Below are positions 47,240-61,384 of a stretch of 64,000 nt of DNA, one piece after another. The notes beneath the pieces were generated by a model. That model was not told where the DNA came from and searched no databases. It saw nothing but the letters and a program-made list of their open reading frames with translations. Each line of letters opens with the position of its first letter. The first letter of the stretch is position 1. Source of the DNA: Drechslerella dactyloides (Eukaryota; Ascomycota; Orbiliomycetes; Orbiliales; Orbiliaceae); assembly GCA_020064725.1 (NCBI GenBank), contig JAGTWJ010000007.1:1984001-2048000 (forward strand). The letters run 5' to 3'. A program made the translations under genes and the position numbers.

Positions 47240-49105
47240 ACGTAATCCATAAGCGAGCGTGCCACCCAAGCGAGTGTGCCATTATTTACCATCAACACGT
47301 CTTTCTACCTTTATGCTATATTACTCTACAATAATTATAATGGCTGCCAATTTAATTGAATCCAGAGTTATACTTGCTTTTGAAGCTATGAAAAAAGATA
47401 AAAAATTAAGTATTTGAGTTGTTGTTAAGTATTATAATGTTTTTTGAATAATGATTGCCTGTTGATATAATGGTGTGTTATCGTGATATGATATTATGTT
47501 TAATTTACAAAAACTTATGATTCTAGAAGAGAAGGTTATTGTTTAATATATATTTGAGTTGGCTTTGTGATTATTTTATCCTAGGCTGTTTAATATAGAA
47601 GATATGGTCAATTAACTGCTCTCTATATGTAATAGTGATGATATATTATATGTTGGTAAGAATTGGGCCATTAATTTTGTTAAGTGCTGCCTAGAGTTTA
47701 AGATATGTTTATTTTAAAAGTATGACTATTAGTGAGTTAAATGTGAAGATCTTAAGTTTATTAGAGATTGATTTTAGTTTATATAAGTTATGAAAGCTAA
47801 ATATGGTATTTTAGATGATGATATCTATAATTTTGATGAAATAGGTTTTGTAATAGGTATTATTTTAATTATTATAGTTGTTATAGGTGCTAAGTGTTGT
47901 GGCAGAGCTAAGTTAGCACAGCCTAAGAACTGTAAATAGGTAATAGTTATTTAGGGTGTTAATGCTTAAGGTTGGGCCATACTATCATTTATTATTTTTG
48001 TAGGTTAATACCATCTATCCAGCTGGTATATAGAGTGTAATTTATTAAAGATCTAAATAATTGTAACTACTGATAATAACTGGATAATAAACAAGAAAGG
48101 TGTAGAGTGGATTTAGTATTTCAACCAATTTTTAGTGCTGTATTATAAAGGTATATACTGTCTATTAATTCTTGATGGCTATAAAAGTTACCATTCAACT
48201 GAATTTAAGCTCTATTACTAAAAACACAAGATTATCATACTCTATATACCTCCATATTCATCATATCTTTTTTAGCTACTGGATGTTGGTTGCTTTGTTT
48301 TATTAAAGTAAACATATATTTGTGAGGTTGAGAGTTTAATACATATATATATTATTTATATTAATAAGCTGGAGTTTTTGTCTAGCTTTCACAAAATATT
48401 TACTACCTTAATAATTGAAAAAAATATATATAGTATCTTTGCTAAAACTAATATTTTGTCCTATAACTTAAAAATAGTTCTTTTAAAGCTAAATATAGTA
48501 CTAACACCCTCCCCTATAAACTTTTGCCCTAATATAATAGTATAAACTACTAAAATACTAAAAAATCTTATAAAAGCAGATTTATAATTAGAACTTATTA
48601 AAAACTAAGTTATCCAGTACTAAAGCAGTTTTCTAATATCTATCATAGCTACTATAGACCAGTTTACTAAAAGTACATAGTTTATAATGTATAAATTATC
48701 ACTTTTACATACAGAGACCACTGTACTCTGGGTAGCCAATAAGACATTAAGTAAACATTAGAAAATACTAAAAAATTGTTTATAGGATGGAAGATTATTT
48801 AATATAAAAGAAGCATATAATATTTTAGCCTAAAGTACAATAAAAAAATAATTATAGTAGGAAACCCATTAATATAATATCTAGCTGGAGAGAGATAGTA
48901 TAAAATCACAAGGTTGTAATAAATATAATAAAACTAGATATAATATATGAATTTGTTGAAAGGTTGTTTAAGTATATAATTAACCTATTTACTATGTAAT
49001 TATAATGTGTCTATAACAGAATAGTGGTATAGTTGATGCTTCTGTTGGCATGGTGTTGAAAAATGGTATGCTTGCTTGGGTGGCACGCTCGCTTATGGAT
49101 TATGT
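47240..49105 (+). mobile_element. Fot1/pogo-type transposon, GTGCCA family, RIP-decayed
   Basis: 1866 bp between TA sites. Left end ACGTAATCCAT, AAGCGAGC + GTGCCA, CCC, AAGCGAGT + GTGCCA; the right end has the same design with mutations (ATGT for ACGT). The transposase is on the plus strand: ATG at about 47343 starts MAANLIESRV, then AFEAMKKDKKLSI, matching the intact protein from its Met33. DDE blocks are still visible (NFDE near 47832, LLDV near 48280), but stops are frequent. It is inserted in ORF1 of LINE E. Confidence 0.9.
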
Positions 49106-49923
49106 TACACAAATTATCAAGGTTTTAGATATTTAACTATAATATATATATTTACAAATATATACAGAATATACTCTTTAAAGCATAAAACATACCAACA
49201 CAAATGTAATAAATATAATATAAAAGATAGAATATATCTATATAATATTTTAAAATATATTTATTATAAAAAAGAGTATATAGTAAATTTATAAAATTGT
49301 AAAGAGCTAAAAACATTAAAAATAAAATTTAATGTAATTTAAAAATAAAATTAAAACCAAGACTAAAACTACAACCAAAATAATAATATTTAAATTATTT
49401 TAATATAGAATAAAATAAAATATATATAATATAATTGTAATATATTATTTAATATAATGCAAGGCATTTTAAATTCTATAATAAATAAAATAGATATTTT
49501 ATTTTTACAAGAACTATGAATTTTAAAAAAATTAATAACAATAAATATTAATGGTTTTACATTATTAATACTAAATATAATAAAAAAACCAAAAATAATT
49601 ATATATTATTCTAATTTATTTCTATACAAAATTAATAATTGAATAGACTTAATTAATAACAAAAATTACCAAATTATTAATATTAAATTAAAAGAATTTA
49701 GTAAAATCCGAATAATTAATGTCTATAATAAAAAATACTAAACAGACTAAAGTAATAAATTATATATAATAAAAAAATTATTTGATAAAATAATTAAATT
49801 TATTAATAAAAGGTATTTATTAATTAAAGATTTTAATATCTATTATTATTTATGGAATTCTAAGTACAGGAAAAGTATCTAATATAAAGAATTAATAAAT
49901 ATTGTTAAAAGTAAAAATCTATA

Positions 49924-51807
49924 ACGTATTCCACAAGCGAGCGGACCACACAAGCGAGTGGATTACCTCAACACCCCACCCTAGCAAAAACACTGGTTTT
50001 ATGGCTATACTGCTATTATATTGGGCTATATATATGCTAGTTTGTTTGGTTATATGCTTAAAATGTTTGTTAATATGTTTAAATATTATATTCAGGTTTA
50101 TCACAACTATTATAGCAAATTATCTTTCCAAAGATGGTCTCTAACTAGGGGCTACTCTGATAGTTTAAACACTTTACCTGCTTATCCTACCTACTTATAG
50201 TATTATTATCTAGGATTTCATTAGCCTAGTATATAATAAACATGTTTTTATGTTGTATACACTATTTTTTCACTTATTAATGTTTGCTTAATATCTTATT
50301 AGTAGAGCATAGTATTATATTCTCTACTTATATAAGCACTAATTAATATATTATTATCTATATCTTTTTAATAAATTAGTCCATAACAACTAATAATAAT
50401 ATTAAAAAACTATCCTAATACTAGATAATCTAGTTTTTAATAAATTTTAATTATAAACCAATTTCTAAAGGATTTATTGGGGTTTTTGTTATTTAGGTGG
50501 TTACTACATTTATAATATTAAGACATAAATTCATTAAAATAAACACTAGCAACTGTATATCTAACTTTAAAAAGATTTTATTAAAATCATAAAGTACAAT
50601 ACCAACTCCAACAAAACTACTACATATATTCTTAAATATTATTACAGTAATAAATACCCTATAAAACCCAAAGAAAAACTCTAGCTTACTAATATAATTG
50701 ATATACACACATATTAAATCCTCCACCTAGCAACTATATACCTACTTCAATAGCCCAAAACACCCAACATCTAACAGCTGAAAAAAATATAAAAAATATA
50801 ACAACATACAAACTATAATAATCTTATATTCTTAATAGTAAAACTCAAAAAATATTAAATAATAGTTGTTATAACTATCTAAAACTAATAACTAATAATC
50901 TAAAATACAGCACCACACTATAAAATAGTTGAAATACTTTAACCACTCTACAGCAACCTCATTTATTATCCAGCTATTATTAGAAAATATAATAACCCAG
51001 TTATTTAATAAATTAATCTCTATATACCAACTAACTAAATAATATTAACCAACTAAAATAATAAATAATAATACTATCTAATTTTCTATATCTATCCCTT
51101 AAATAACTATTACCCATTTACAATTCCCAGGCTGTGCCAGCTTAGCTTTATTATATATTTCAGCTCCTATAACAACCATAGTTATAGAAATCATACCCAT
51201 TACAAAACCTATCTTATCAAAGTTATAAATATTACTATCCATAATACTATACTTCACTTTTATTGCTTATAAAAACTAAAACCACTTTTAAATAAAGTCC
51301 AGGTCTTTATATTTAATTCACTAATAATCATATTTTCTAAATAAACATATCTAAAGCTCTAGATAGCATTTTATAAAATTTACCACCCAATTCTTATTAT
51401 ATACTATCACTAGCACATATCAACAGTAGCTAGTTAACCATATCTTCTATATTACCCAACCTAAAATAAAAAAATCATACAAACAACTCAAATATATACT
51501 AAACAATAACATCCTCTTCTAATTTTATAAGATTTTATAATTTAAAAATACTATCTACTTTTAAAATACAGCCATTATACCAATATAATAAAATAGTATA
51601 AAGAATATTATAAAACTTAGTAATAACTCAAATACTTAATTTTTAATTTTTTTCCAGAACTTTAATAGCTAGAATAACTCAGGATTTAGTTATAGTAGCA
51701 GTTATAATAGTAATTATAGAAGTAATATAGTATAGAAAAGGAGTGGTTGCACCAGTGTTGAGAGGTGGTCCGCTCACTTGTGTGGTCCGCTCGCTTGTGG
51801 AATACGT
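49924..51807 (-). mobile_element. Fot1/pogo-type transposon, GGACCA family, RIP-decayed
   Basis: 1884 bp with TA flanks, ends ACGTATTCCAC and paired AAGCGAGC/T + GGACCA modules. The transposase is on the minus strand; a 77-residue open piece at 50493-50726 (KLEFFFGFYRVF) matches the intact protein. It is inserted in the endonuclease part of ORF2 of LINE E. The plus strand is G-poor, so the coding strand lost C. Confidence 0.9.
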
Positions 51808-54800
51808 TATTTAATAAATAATTCTAATATTTTAATTTATTATTTTAACAAAGGAAAGAACTCATTTATTTTAGATTTAACATTTATAATAACTTAAATA
51901 AATTTATTTATTAGAAAATAGATAATAAATAATAATTTAGATATAAGATTAGACTATAAAATTATTTTATTTAATATATATTTCTAAAATAATAATTATT
52001 TAGTTGATAATCTATTATCAACAAATAAATATAATTAGAATAAAATTAATTGGGAGAAGTTTTAAAAAACATTATTAGATTTAAATAAAGATCTAGATTA
52101 AAATAATAACTAGAACAAATTATTATTTGTTTTAAATAATAATAATAATAATAATTTAGAATGAAATTTGGAGTAGGCTGCAAATTTATTTCAATAAAAT
52201 ATAATTAATGTGGTAAAAACATCAATGTTAAAATTAATTATAATATTAAAATCAAAAGTTTGGTAAAATAATAAAATAAATATATCAAGAATAAAAATGT
52301 AGTAAACAAAAAGACAATAAAAACAAAATAAAATCTAGGAACAATGGAATTTATTTAAATTTAAACAAAATAATTATTTCAGAGCAATAAGAAGAGTTAA
52401 AACTGAAAAGTAGACAGATTTTTTAATAAATACAAAAAATAAAAAGATTTTTAAAATACTAAATTATATAAAACTATTTAAAGTATAAAGAATACTAAAT
52501 CTAAATTTTAAAAATAATCTAGTAATAAGTTTTGATAAAAAAATATAAGTATTTTGAAAAGTGTTATTTCTAAAGTTACTAAATTACCTGGAATCTAATA
52601 ATTTATTTGAAATAAAAGAATAAATAATTGGAAATATAATTAGATGGGAAAAAATTATAAATAAAGAAATTAGAGAAGCTATTTTCACATCAAATTTAAA
52701 AAAAACACTAGGTCTAGATGGAATTAATTTTTTATGTTTAAAAGAAGTATATAAAATAATATTAAAGAGATTTAATAATTTATTTAAAAAATTATTAAAT
52801 TATAGATATTATCTAATATATTTTAGATAAGTAATTGGGGTAATTCTATTAAAATTTAATAAACTAGATTATAGTATTTTAAAAACTTATAGAATTATAA
52901 GTCTTTTAAATTGTTTAAAAAAAATATTAAAGAAAATAATAGCTACAAAATTAGTATATATCTTAGAAATAAGAGATATTCTATATTATGAATAAATTGG
53001 GGGTAGAAAATAAAAATTAATTATAAATGCTATATTATTTTTAATATATGATATAAAAAATGTAAAATTAGAAAAGCTTAAAATTTTTATATTATTTTTA
53101 GATGTAAAGAGAGCTTTCGACAATGTTTTAAAAATAAGATTAATTAAAACTATTAAGGATATAAGATTTCTAAAACAATTAACTAATTGGATTGAGAATT
53201 TTATATCAAATAAATAAATTAAGCTTGCTTTCAATAAACAAATAAAAAAATTAAAACTAATTGAAATAGAAATATTTTAAAATTTATTTATATCTTTGAT
53301 TTTATTTTTATTATATTTAATATTATTGTTTAAATAATTAAAATAAAAATATAATAATATTAAAATACCAAGTTATATTGATGATATTGTTATTATTACA
53401 ATTAATAAATCAATAAAATTAAATATAATAAATTTAAAAAATACATCAGAAACTATATTTAATTAGGTAAAGAATAATACAATAGCCTTTAATAATGTAA
53501 AATCTAAATTAATATATTTTTATTTTAATTTAGAGAGAAATAATAATAATGGAGAATATAATTTAATTTTATTAAATAAAATAATGATTAAATTATTTAA
53601 TATAATTAAATAGTTTAAAATTTATTTAAACAGGAATTTAAAATTTAAATTCTATATTAAAAATAAATTAATAGTTGTAAACTAAATATTTAATTATATT
53701 AAAAGTTTAGCAAATTCAAAAAAAAAATTAAACTTAAAAATATTAATATAATTATATAAAAACTATATTTACTTTATTTCAAATTTTAATACTGAAATCT
53801 GGTAGAAAAATTAAAAATTATTTTTAAAAGATTTTAACATCTTATAAAATAAAATGATTAGAAAAATTAATGGAATATATAAAATAATATTAATTTATTT
53901 ATTAAAAGTTGAAGCTTTTATTTTATTATTAGAAATTAGGCTTAATAATCTACAAAGACAATATGTCTTAAAATTATTATATTTTAATAAAAATTATTTA
54001 ATTAAATTAAGAATACCAGAATCAATCCCACCAGAATTTTATTTTGATAGAAAAGAGGATATTCAATATTTAAAATAATATAAAAATAAAAAAGATAATA
54101 ATAAAAATAAAATATACTAAACTTTATTAGATTTTATTCTATTAAGAATAAATTATCTAATTACTTTATATACTAAAATTGAATATATTAATATAGAAAT
54201 AAACTTTCTGTAGGTTAAAAATAATATTAATATAAATATTAATAAAAAACTAAAAGAAATAGAGACAAGACAACATATTATAAATAAATTAAAATTAAAC
54301 TTGAAAGAGAATTTAATTATTTATATAAACAACTCTCTATTAAATTTAGAAAAAGATATTAAATCAATAGATACTAGCATATATAGCAAAATTAATAATA
54401 AATCAATTTTTAAAATAAAAATTAATCTGGGAAATTTAATAGAAGTATACAATACTAAATTAATTACTATACAAATAACTTTTAAAAAAACATTAAAAAT
54501 ATTACTACAGAATAAAAATATAAATAATATATATTTATATTCAGACAACCAAACTATAATACAAAGAATAAAATTATTACATTTTAAACCAGATCAAAAT
54601 ATTATTAAAGAAATATAAAATATTAGTAAAAAGCTAAATACCAATAAAATAAAAATATATATAAATTAATGCTTTGGATATAATAATATATACAAAAATA
54701 AAAAAGTAGACAAATTAGTAAAATCAGATACTAAAATTTTTAAAAAAAGCTTATATAACTCTTTTACATATCTAAAAAGATAAAATAAAATAAAAAGTCT

Positions 54801-55560
54801 AATAGAATAATAAGAATAATAGCAAAAACATAAAAAAAAGATAGATTACAATAATCTACTAAAATTTAAAAGAAATAAAATATTACAATATTAAATTTAT
54901 TTTATTAATAACACAATTAAAGACAGGATATGATATATTCAACAATTATTTATATAAAATACTAAATTTAAATATTCTAAATAAATATTACAATTACAAT
55001 ATTATAACACAAACACCAAAACATCTCATCATAAAATATAAATATTATAAAAAAAAAAGAAAAAAGATAAAAAAAGAATTAGGAAAAATACTATTTAATT
55101 TTAATACATTATTATTCACTAAGAATAGATTAATACAAATGGAAAAATATCTTAACAATACAAAAATACTCTTTAAAAGAAAAGACAATTACAAAATTAA
55201 TATTAATAATAAAATTAGATAAAGTAATCTTAAAAAAGATTAAAAATCCACCAATTAATATTATTAATATTAAGCAAGACAAATTACAATAAACAGCAAA
55301 AATAAACATTATAAATAATACAAAACATATCCGCTTAAAAAAAAGAAGATAAAACAAAAAGAAAAAACTAAAAAAAATTAAAAATCTTTAAAATAATATC
55401 CAAAATTAATTAATTAACTAATTAATTAATTAATAACAAAAGAAACAGGGAAAACACACATATGTATTAATTTTTATTTGTATGTATTTTGTATTTAATT
55501 TTCTTCCACCTGCTATAACCGAAAGGTTGCATGCAGTATGATTCATAATAATAATAATAA
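51808..55560 (+). pseudogene. LINE E ORF2 relic (RT and RNase H)
   Basis: The part of ORF2 downstream of the Fot insertion. RT start near 52690-52730 (TLGLDGINFL), an LDVKRAFDNVL block near 53098-53130, Y-I-DD-I at about 53375-53390 (YIDDIVII, catalytic Asp pair retained), and RNase H at about 54300-54610 with YLYSDNQTIIQRI. This is the best-preserved ORF2 in the window, but stops occur throughout. A 105-residue open piece at 54301-54618 covers RNase H. The RNase H domain after RT supports the Tad1 clade. Confidence 0.75.
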
Positions 55561-55573
55561 TCTTAGCTAAATA

Positions 55574-57118
55574 TTTAAAAAAATAAGAAATATTTTTTAA
55601 CCTATATTAGAAAGATAAATTCTATCTGAAATTAATTTATTTAAATATTTGATATTTTTATAGGAAGAAATATAATCTAGATTTATGTTAATCTATGGAT
55701 GTATTAACTAAAAGGTAGTAGTATTCTGAGAATATATTGAAGAAAATCTTAAAATAGGATATATATGATTTTTTAATTTATTAATAGGATATTTTATTCT
55801 GTTTGTGAAGAAAAAAAATTCTGAGAAATTATGAATTTGTACTGAATTTTTAATGTAATAATTATTAAAGATAGAGGACCTCTATTTTTTATTAGCAAAT
55901 CTTTTGATAGGATATTAGGTGCTACTATCTATACAAAACTTGACTTTACTAATGTATATTATAATATTAGAATTAATTCTGGAGAAGAATGGAAAACTGT
56001 TTTCAAAACTAGATATGGGTTATTTGAATACTTAGTTATGTTTTTTGGATTGATTAATATGCTTGTAATCTTTTAAACATTTATGAATTATGTTCTATAA
56101 AAATATATTGATAATATATGTATAGTATACCTAGATGATATCTTTATTTATAGTAAAAATTTTTTAGAATATTGAAAATATGTTAACTAGATTTTTGAAA
56201 TCTTAAATTAATATAAGTTTAAAGTTAAGCTAGAGAAATCTAAATTTGAAGTAACTGAAGTTGAATTTTTAGAAATTATTATTATTTTTTATGGTATAAA
56301 AATGGATCTAAGGAAGATATAAGTTATATAGGACTGGTTAATACTGAAAATGTTTAAGGAAGTATAAGTCTTTTTAGGACTATATAATTATTATTGATAA
56401 TTTATTTAAGAATATAGTTATTTAGTAATTGTTTTCTTAGAATTAATAAGGAAGGACATTTATTTTGAAATAATAAAAGAAAGAATTAGGGTATTTTAAA
56501 TATTAAAAGATATATTTATTTTAGTACTTATTTTTAAACTTTATAATCTAGAACTATTAATATAAATAGAAGTTGATATTTTTATAGTAGTTTTAAAAAC
56601 TTATCTACTGTAGAAATAATCTGACTAGAGATGGCACCTAGTTGCTTATTTATTGTATAAGTTTGATGTTATAGAAATAAGGTATCTTATATATAATAAA
56701 GAACTTATGGTTATTTTGTAAGTTTGTAAGAAATGGAGAGTTTATTTATAAACTAAAAAACTATTTAAAGTATTTTTGGATTATAAGAATCTTACCTACT
56801 TTTTAATAATAAAAGAATTTAGCAGATATTAAGTTTGATAATAGGAAATATTTAATAAATATAATATGAAGATTATTTACTTTAAAAGAAAAGAAAATGT
56901 TGGAGTAGATGTTATTAGTTAATAATTAAATTTAATAGAAGATATTTTTATGGATAAAGGAGTAATCTTAGAATAATAAGAAAATGTTATTATTATTAAT
57001 AAGGAATTTAATATTACTATTTATGAAATAAAACCAAAAATGGCTATTTAACTTAAAGAAAGTTATTAAAAGAATATAATAACAAAAAAAATACTATAGA
57101 ATCTTGAAAAAACTACTA
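55574..57118 (+). pseudogene. G2 pol relic: reverse transcriptase and RNase H
   Basis: RT blocks: KLDFTNVYYNIRI near 55935-55975 (LD-x-x-x-YYNIRI of Ty3/Gypsy RT), FKTRYGLFEYLVMFFGL near 56007-56057, and the catalytic YLDD at 56128-56139, still intact, followed by IFIYSK. RNase H near 56640-56920: YNKELMVIL, KKWRVYL, YKNLTYF and RKENVGVDVIS, matching the Gypsy pattern. This strand has lost C but kept G. Stops at former Gln/Trp codons make it non-functional. The Fot element at 57119 interrupts it. Confidence 0.82.
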
Positions 57119-59010
57119 ACGTATTCCACAAATGAGCGGACCACACAAGCGAGTGGACCACCTCAACACCCCACCCCAGCAAAAACACTAGTTTTATAGC
57201 TATATTGCTATTATACTAGGTTACATATATACTAGTTTGCTTGGTTATACACTTAAGATACTTACTGATATGTTTGAATGTTATGTTTAGGCTTATTATA
57301 ATTATTATAGTGAATTATTTTTCTAAAAATAACTTTTAATTAGGGGCTGTTTTGATGGTTTAGATGTTTTATTTGTTTATTTTATTTATTTATAGTATTA
57401 TTATCTAGGATTTTATTAACCTAGTGTATGGTAAGTGTGTTTTTATATTGTATGTATTATTTTTTTACTTATTGGTACTTACTTAACACTTTATTAATAG
57501 AATATAATATTATGTTTTTTGTTTGTATAAGTGTTAATTGGTGTATTATTATTTGTGTTTCTTTAATAAATTAATTTATAATAGTTAGTAACAATATTAA
57601 AAAGTTATTCTAATATTAGGTAATCTAGTTTTTGATAAATTCTGATTATAAATTAGCTTTTAAAAGATTTATTAGGGTTTTTATTATCCAAGTAGTTACT
57701 GTATTTACAGTATTAGAACATAAATTTATTAAGATAAATACTAGTAGCTATATATTTAATTTTAAGAAGATTTTATTAAAATTATAAGATATAATACTAA
57801 TTTTAGTAAAATTATTATATATATTTTTAAATATTATTATAGTAATAAATATTTTGTGGAATTTAAAGAAAAACTTTAGCTTACTAATATAATTAATATA
57901 TGTATGTATTAAGTTTTTTATCTGATAATTATATACTTATTTCAATAGCCCAAAACACCCAACGTTTAACAACTAAAAAAAATATGAAGAATGTAGTAGT
58001 ATACAGACTATAATAATTTTATATTCTTAATAATAAAATTTAAAAGATACTAAATAATAATTGTTATAATTATTTAGAATTAATAGTTGATAGTTTAAAA
58101 TATAGTACTATACTATAAAATAATTAAAATACTTTAATTATTTTATAATAATCTTATTTATTATTTAGTTATTATTAAAAAATATAATAGCCTAGTTATT
58201 TAGTAAATTAGTCTTTATATACTAGTTAGCTAAATAATATTAACTAATTAAAATAATAAATAATAGTATTGTTTAATTTTTTATATTTATTTTTTAAATA
58301 ATTGTTATTTATTTATAATTCCTAGGCTGTATCAGCTTAGTTTTATTATATATTTTAACTTTTATAATAATTATAATTATAGAGATTATGCTTATTATAA
58401 AATTTATTTTATTAAAATTATAAATATTATTATCTATAATATTATATTTTATTTTTATTATTTATAAAAACTGAAACTACTTTTGAATAAAATCCAGGTT
58501 TTTATATTTAATTTATTAATAATCATATTTTCTAGACAAATATATTTAAAGTTCTAAGCAACATTTTATAAAATTTATTATCTAATTCTTATTGATATAT
58601 TGTGTATTATTATTAGCATATATTAACAGCAACTAGTTAGCTATATCTTCTATATTATTTAATTTAAAATGAAAAAATTATGTAGATAATTTAAATATAT
58701 ATTAAACAATAATATCTTTTTTTAATTTTATAAAGTTTTATAATTTAAAGATATTGTCTACTTTTAAAGTACAGCTATTATACTAATATAATAAAATAAT
58801 ATAAAAGATATTATAAAATTTAATAATAACTTAAATATTTAATTTTTAATTTTTTTCCAGAGTTTTAATAACTAGAATAATTTAAAATTTAATCATAATA
58901 GCAGCCATAATAATAATTGTGAAGATAATATAATACAAAAGAGGAGTAGTTACACTAGTGTTGAGAGGTGGTCTGCTCACTTGTGTGGTCCGCTCGCTTG
59001 TGGAATACGT
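57119..59010 (-). mobile_element. Fot1/pogo-type transposon, GGACCA family, RIP-decayed
   Basis: 1892 bp, TA flanks (57117-57118, 59011-59012), ends ACGTATTCCAC with GGACCA modules (slightly mutated: AAATGAGC, GCTCACTTG). The transposase was on the minus strand, heavily decayed; the N-terminal region near 58860-58920 is still alignable to other copies. It splits G2 between RNase H and integrase. Confidence 0.88.
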
Positions 59011-59012
59011 TA

Positions 59013-59491
59013 CCTCTTTTTCTATAGAAAATAGATATATTTTTTTTAAAAATCTTTTTTATGTTTTAAATAAGAAAATATAACTTGAAATTTTATAACT
59101 ATACTATAATATATCTATGTATAGATATCTTGGAATTGAAAGAATATAAAAACTTATTATATGATAATATTTTTAATTTAAAATAAGATAATAGATCAAA
59201 AATTATATCAAAACTTATGATTTATGTTTAAAAAATAAATTAGTAAGATATATATTTTATGGATATTTATAATTAAATAAGATACTAACTAAATCTTTTT
59301 AAATTATAATTTATGACTTTGTATAGTTAAGGGTTATTATATTTAAAAGATTCCTTGATAAATTAGATATATGATGAAATTTTGATTATTATTTGTAGAT
59401 TTATTAAAATTATTATTTTAGAACTATGGAATAGTTTTTGGGGAGTAAAATAATTCTTAATAATTTATAATAAATAAATATTTAGTTAATA
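59013..59491 (+). pseudogene. G2 integrase relic, N-terminal part
   Basis: After the Fot insertion the Gypsy resumes. Reading plus, YRYLGIERI near 59115 and IKTYDLCLKNK near 59208-59240 correspond to the HHCC zinc-binding domain of Gypsy integrases (H-LG-x-x-K and CDxCQ-type parts, with His and Cys codons altered). The catalytic core follows with decayed strands before the second interruption at 59492. Confidence 0.6.
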
Positions 59492-61382
59492 ACGTGTACG
59501 ATAAGCGAGTGGATCAGACAAGCGAGCGGATTACACCCCCACCCCACCCCAATAAAAAGTCCAGTTATGTTACGATTATGGGGGGGTTTTCTACCCCGGG
59601 GGTGGGAAACCTCTTAGTTAGTCTCTAAGGATGTCTGTTGGCAGGTTTGAATATTATATCTGGCTTTGCTATAGCTATTATAGTGGATTATTCTCCTGTA
59701 GGTGACCTTTAGCTGGAGGGTACGTTGGTGTTTTAGAAGTGCTAGTTATGTAATTATTTTGTCTATAGTATTATTATCTAGGATTCTGTTAGCCTGGTGT
59801 ATAGTAAGTATGCCTCTATACTATATACACCATCTTTTTAGTTGCTAGTGCTTGCTCAGCAGCTTATTTGTAGAGCAAAGTGTTGCATTCTCTGTGTGTA
59901 TAAACACTATTTGGTATATTATTGTTTGTGTTTTTTTAGATAGCTAGTCCACAACCACTAATAATAATGTAGAAGAGGTATTCTAGTACTGGGCAATCTA
60001 ATTTTTAATCAGGCTTGTTTATAGGCTAGCTTTTAATAGATTTAATGGCGTTTTTGTAATCTAGGTAGCTTCTGTATTTGCAGTATCTGGGTGTGAATTT
60101 ACTAAAATGGCTACTAATAACTATATATCCAGCTTTGATAGAACTCTATTAAAATTATAAGGTATAATACTAGTTTTAGCAAAGCTACTACATATATTTT
60201 TAGGTGTGAATATGGCAGTGTATGCCTTATAAAATCTAGAGAAAAACTTTAGTTTAGAAATATAATTAATATACATATATATTAAACCCTCTACCTCCTT
60301 GTTATACACCTGCTTTAGTGGCTTAAAGCAGCTAATATCTAATAGCTAGAAAATATATAATAAATATGGTGGTATATAAATTATAACAATCTTATACTCC
60401 TGGTAGTACAACTCAAAAGCAGCTAAATAATAACTTTTATAACTATCTAGGATTAGTAGTTGGTAATCTGAAATGTAGTGCTGTGCTGTATTCTTGTCAA
60501 AATACTGTAGCTATTATAGAACAATCTCATTCATCATCCAACCATTATTAGAAAATACAATAACTTAATCTACTGGTAGCTTAGTCACTATATACTAGCT
60601 AGCTAGGTGGTATTATCTAATAAAAATAATAAATAGTGGTACTATATAGTTTATTACACCTATTCCCTAAATAATTGTTGCCTATTTATAATTCCCAGGC
60701 TATACTAGCTTTACTTTATTGTATAATTCAGTACCTATAATAATAGTAGTTATAAATATCATACTCATTACAAAACTAGTCTCATTAAAGTTGTAGATAT
60801 TATAGTCTATAATATTATACTTGGCTTTTATAGTTTTAATTAGCTAAAACTATTTACTAATAAACATAGGATTTTTGTATTTTGCTTGCTGGTAATTATA
60901 TTTTTTAAACAAACATATTTATAGTTTTGGGTAATGTTTGACAAAGTTGCTAGCTCATTATTTGCTAACATGTCACATACTATCATTACTATATATCAAT
61001 AGTAGCTGGTTGGCCATATTTTCCACACTACTTAATTTAGAATAAAAAAACTATGCAGATAACTTAAGTATATACTAAATAATAATATTTTCTTCTAAAT
61101 CCATAAGATTTTGTAAGTTCAGGGTATTATTACTCTATAATAGATAACTATTATATTAGTAGATTAAGATAATATAAAAAACATCATACTACTTAATAGC
61201 AGCTTGGATATTTAATTCTTGATCTTTTTTCATAGCTTCAATAATTAGAAGAACTCTGAATTTGGTTGTAGAGGCAGGTATTGTAGTAGTTGTGAAGATA
61301 TAAGATATAGGAGGGGAGTAGACGCGTGGGTATAATGAGGTGATCCGCTTGCTTGTCTGATCCGCTCGCTTATCGTACACGT
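59492..61382 (-). mobile_element. Fot1/pogo-type transposon, GGATCA family, RIP-decayed
   Basis: 1891 bp, TA at 59490-59491 and 61383-61384. The ends are ACGTGTACGAT with AAGCGAGT/C + GGATCA, GAC and a second GGATCA module, the same hexamer as the intact element. The transposase is on the minus strand; open pieces at 61189-61380 (STTKFRVLLIIEAMKKDQELNI) and 60121-60309 match the intact protein closely. The Met33 codon is ATA here. An unusual G-run (GGGGGGG near 59580) and CCCCGGGGG lie in its 3' untranslated part. Inserted in G2 integrase. Confidence 0.9.
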
Positions 61383-61384
61383 TA

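Larger units (their letters stand above)
46098..55560 (+). mobile_element. LINE copy E (Tad1-like), full length, carrying two Fot elements
   Basis: LINE segments 46098-47239, 49106-49923 and 51808-55560 add up to about 5.71 kb, the same as LINE D. The 5' end is AATTATATTAAATAAACAAAG; the 3' end is GGTTGCATGCAG plus (TAA)n. A 13-bp target duplication TCTTAGCTAAATA is at 46085-46097 and 55561-55573. ORF1 zinc-knuckle remnants span about 49106-49294 (NYQGFRYLTI, HKCNKYNIKDR). ORF2 RT (LGLDGINFL near 52705) and RNase H (YINNS near 54320, LYSDNQT near 54535) are readable. The host is G2 pol just after the protease. Confidence 0.92.
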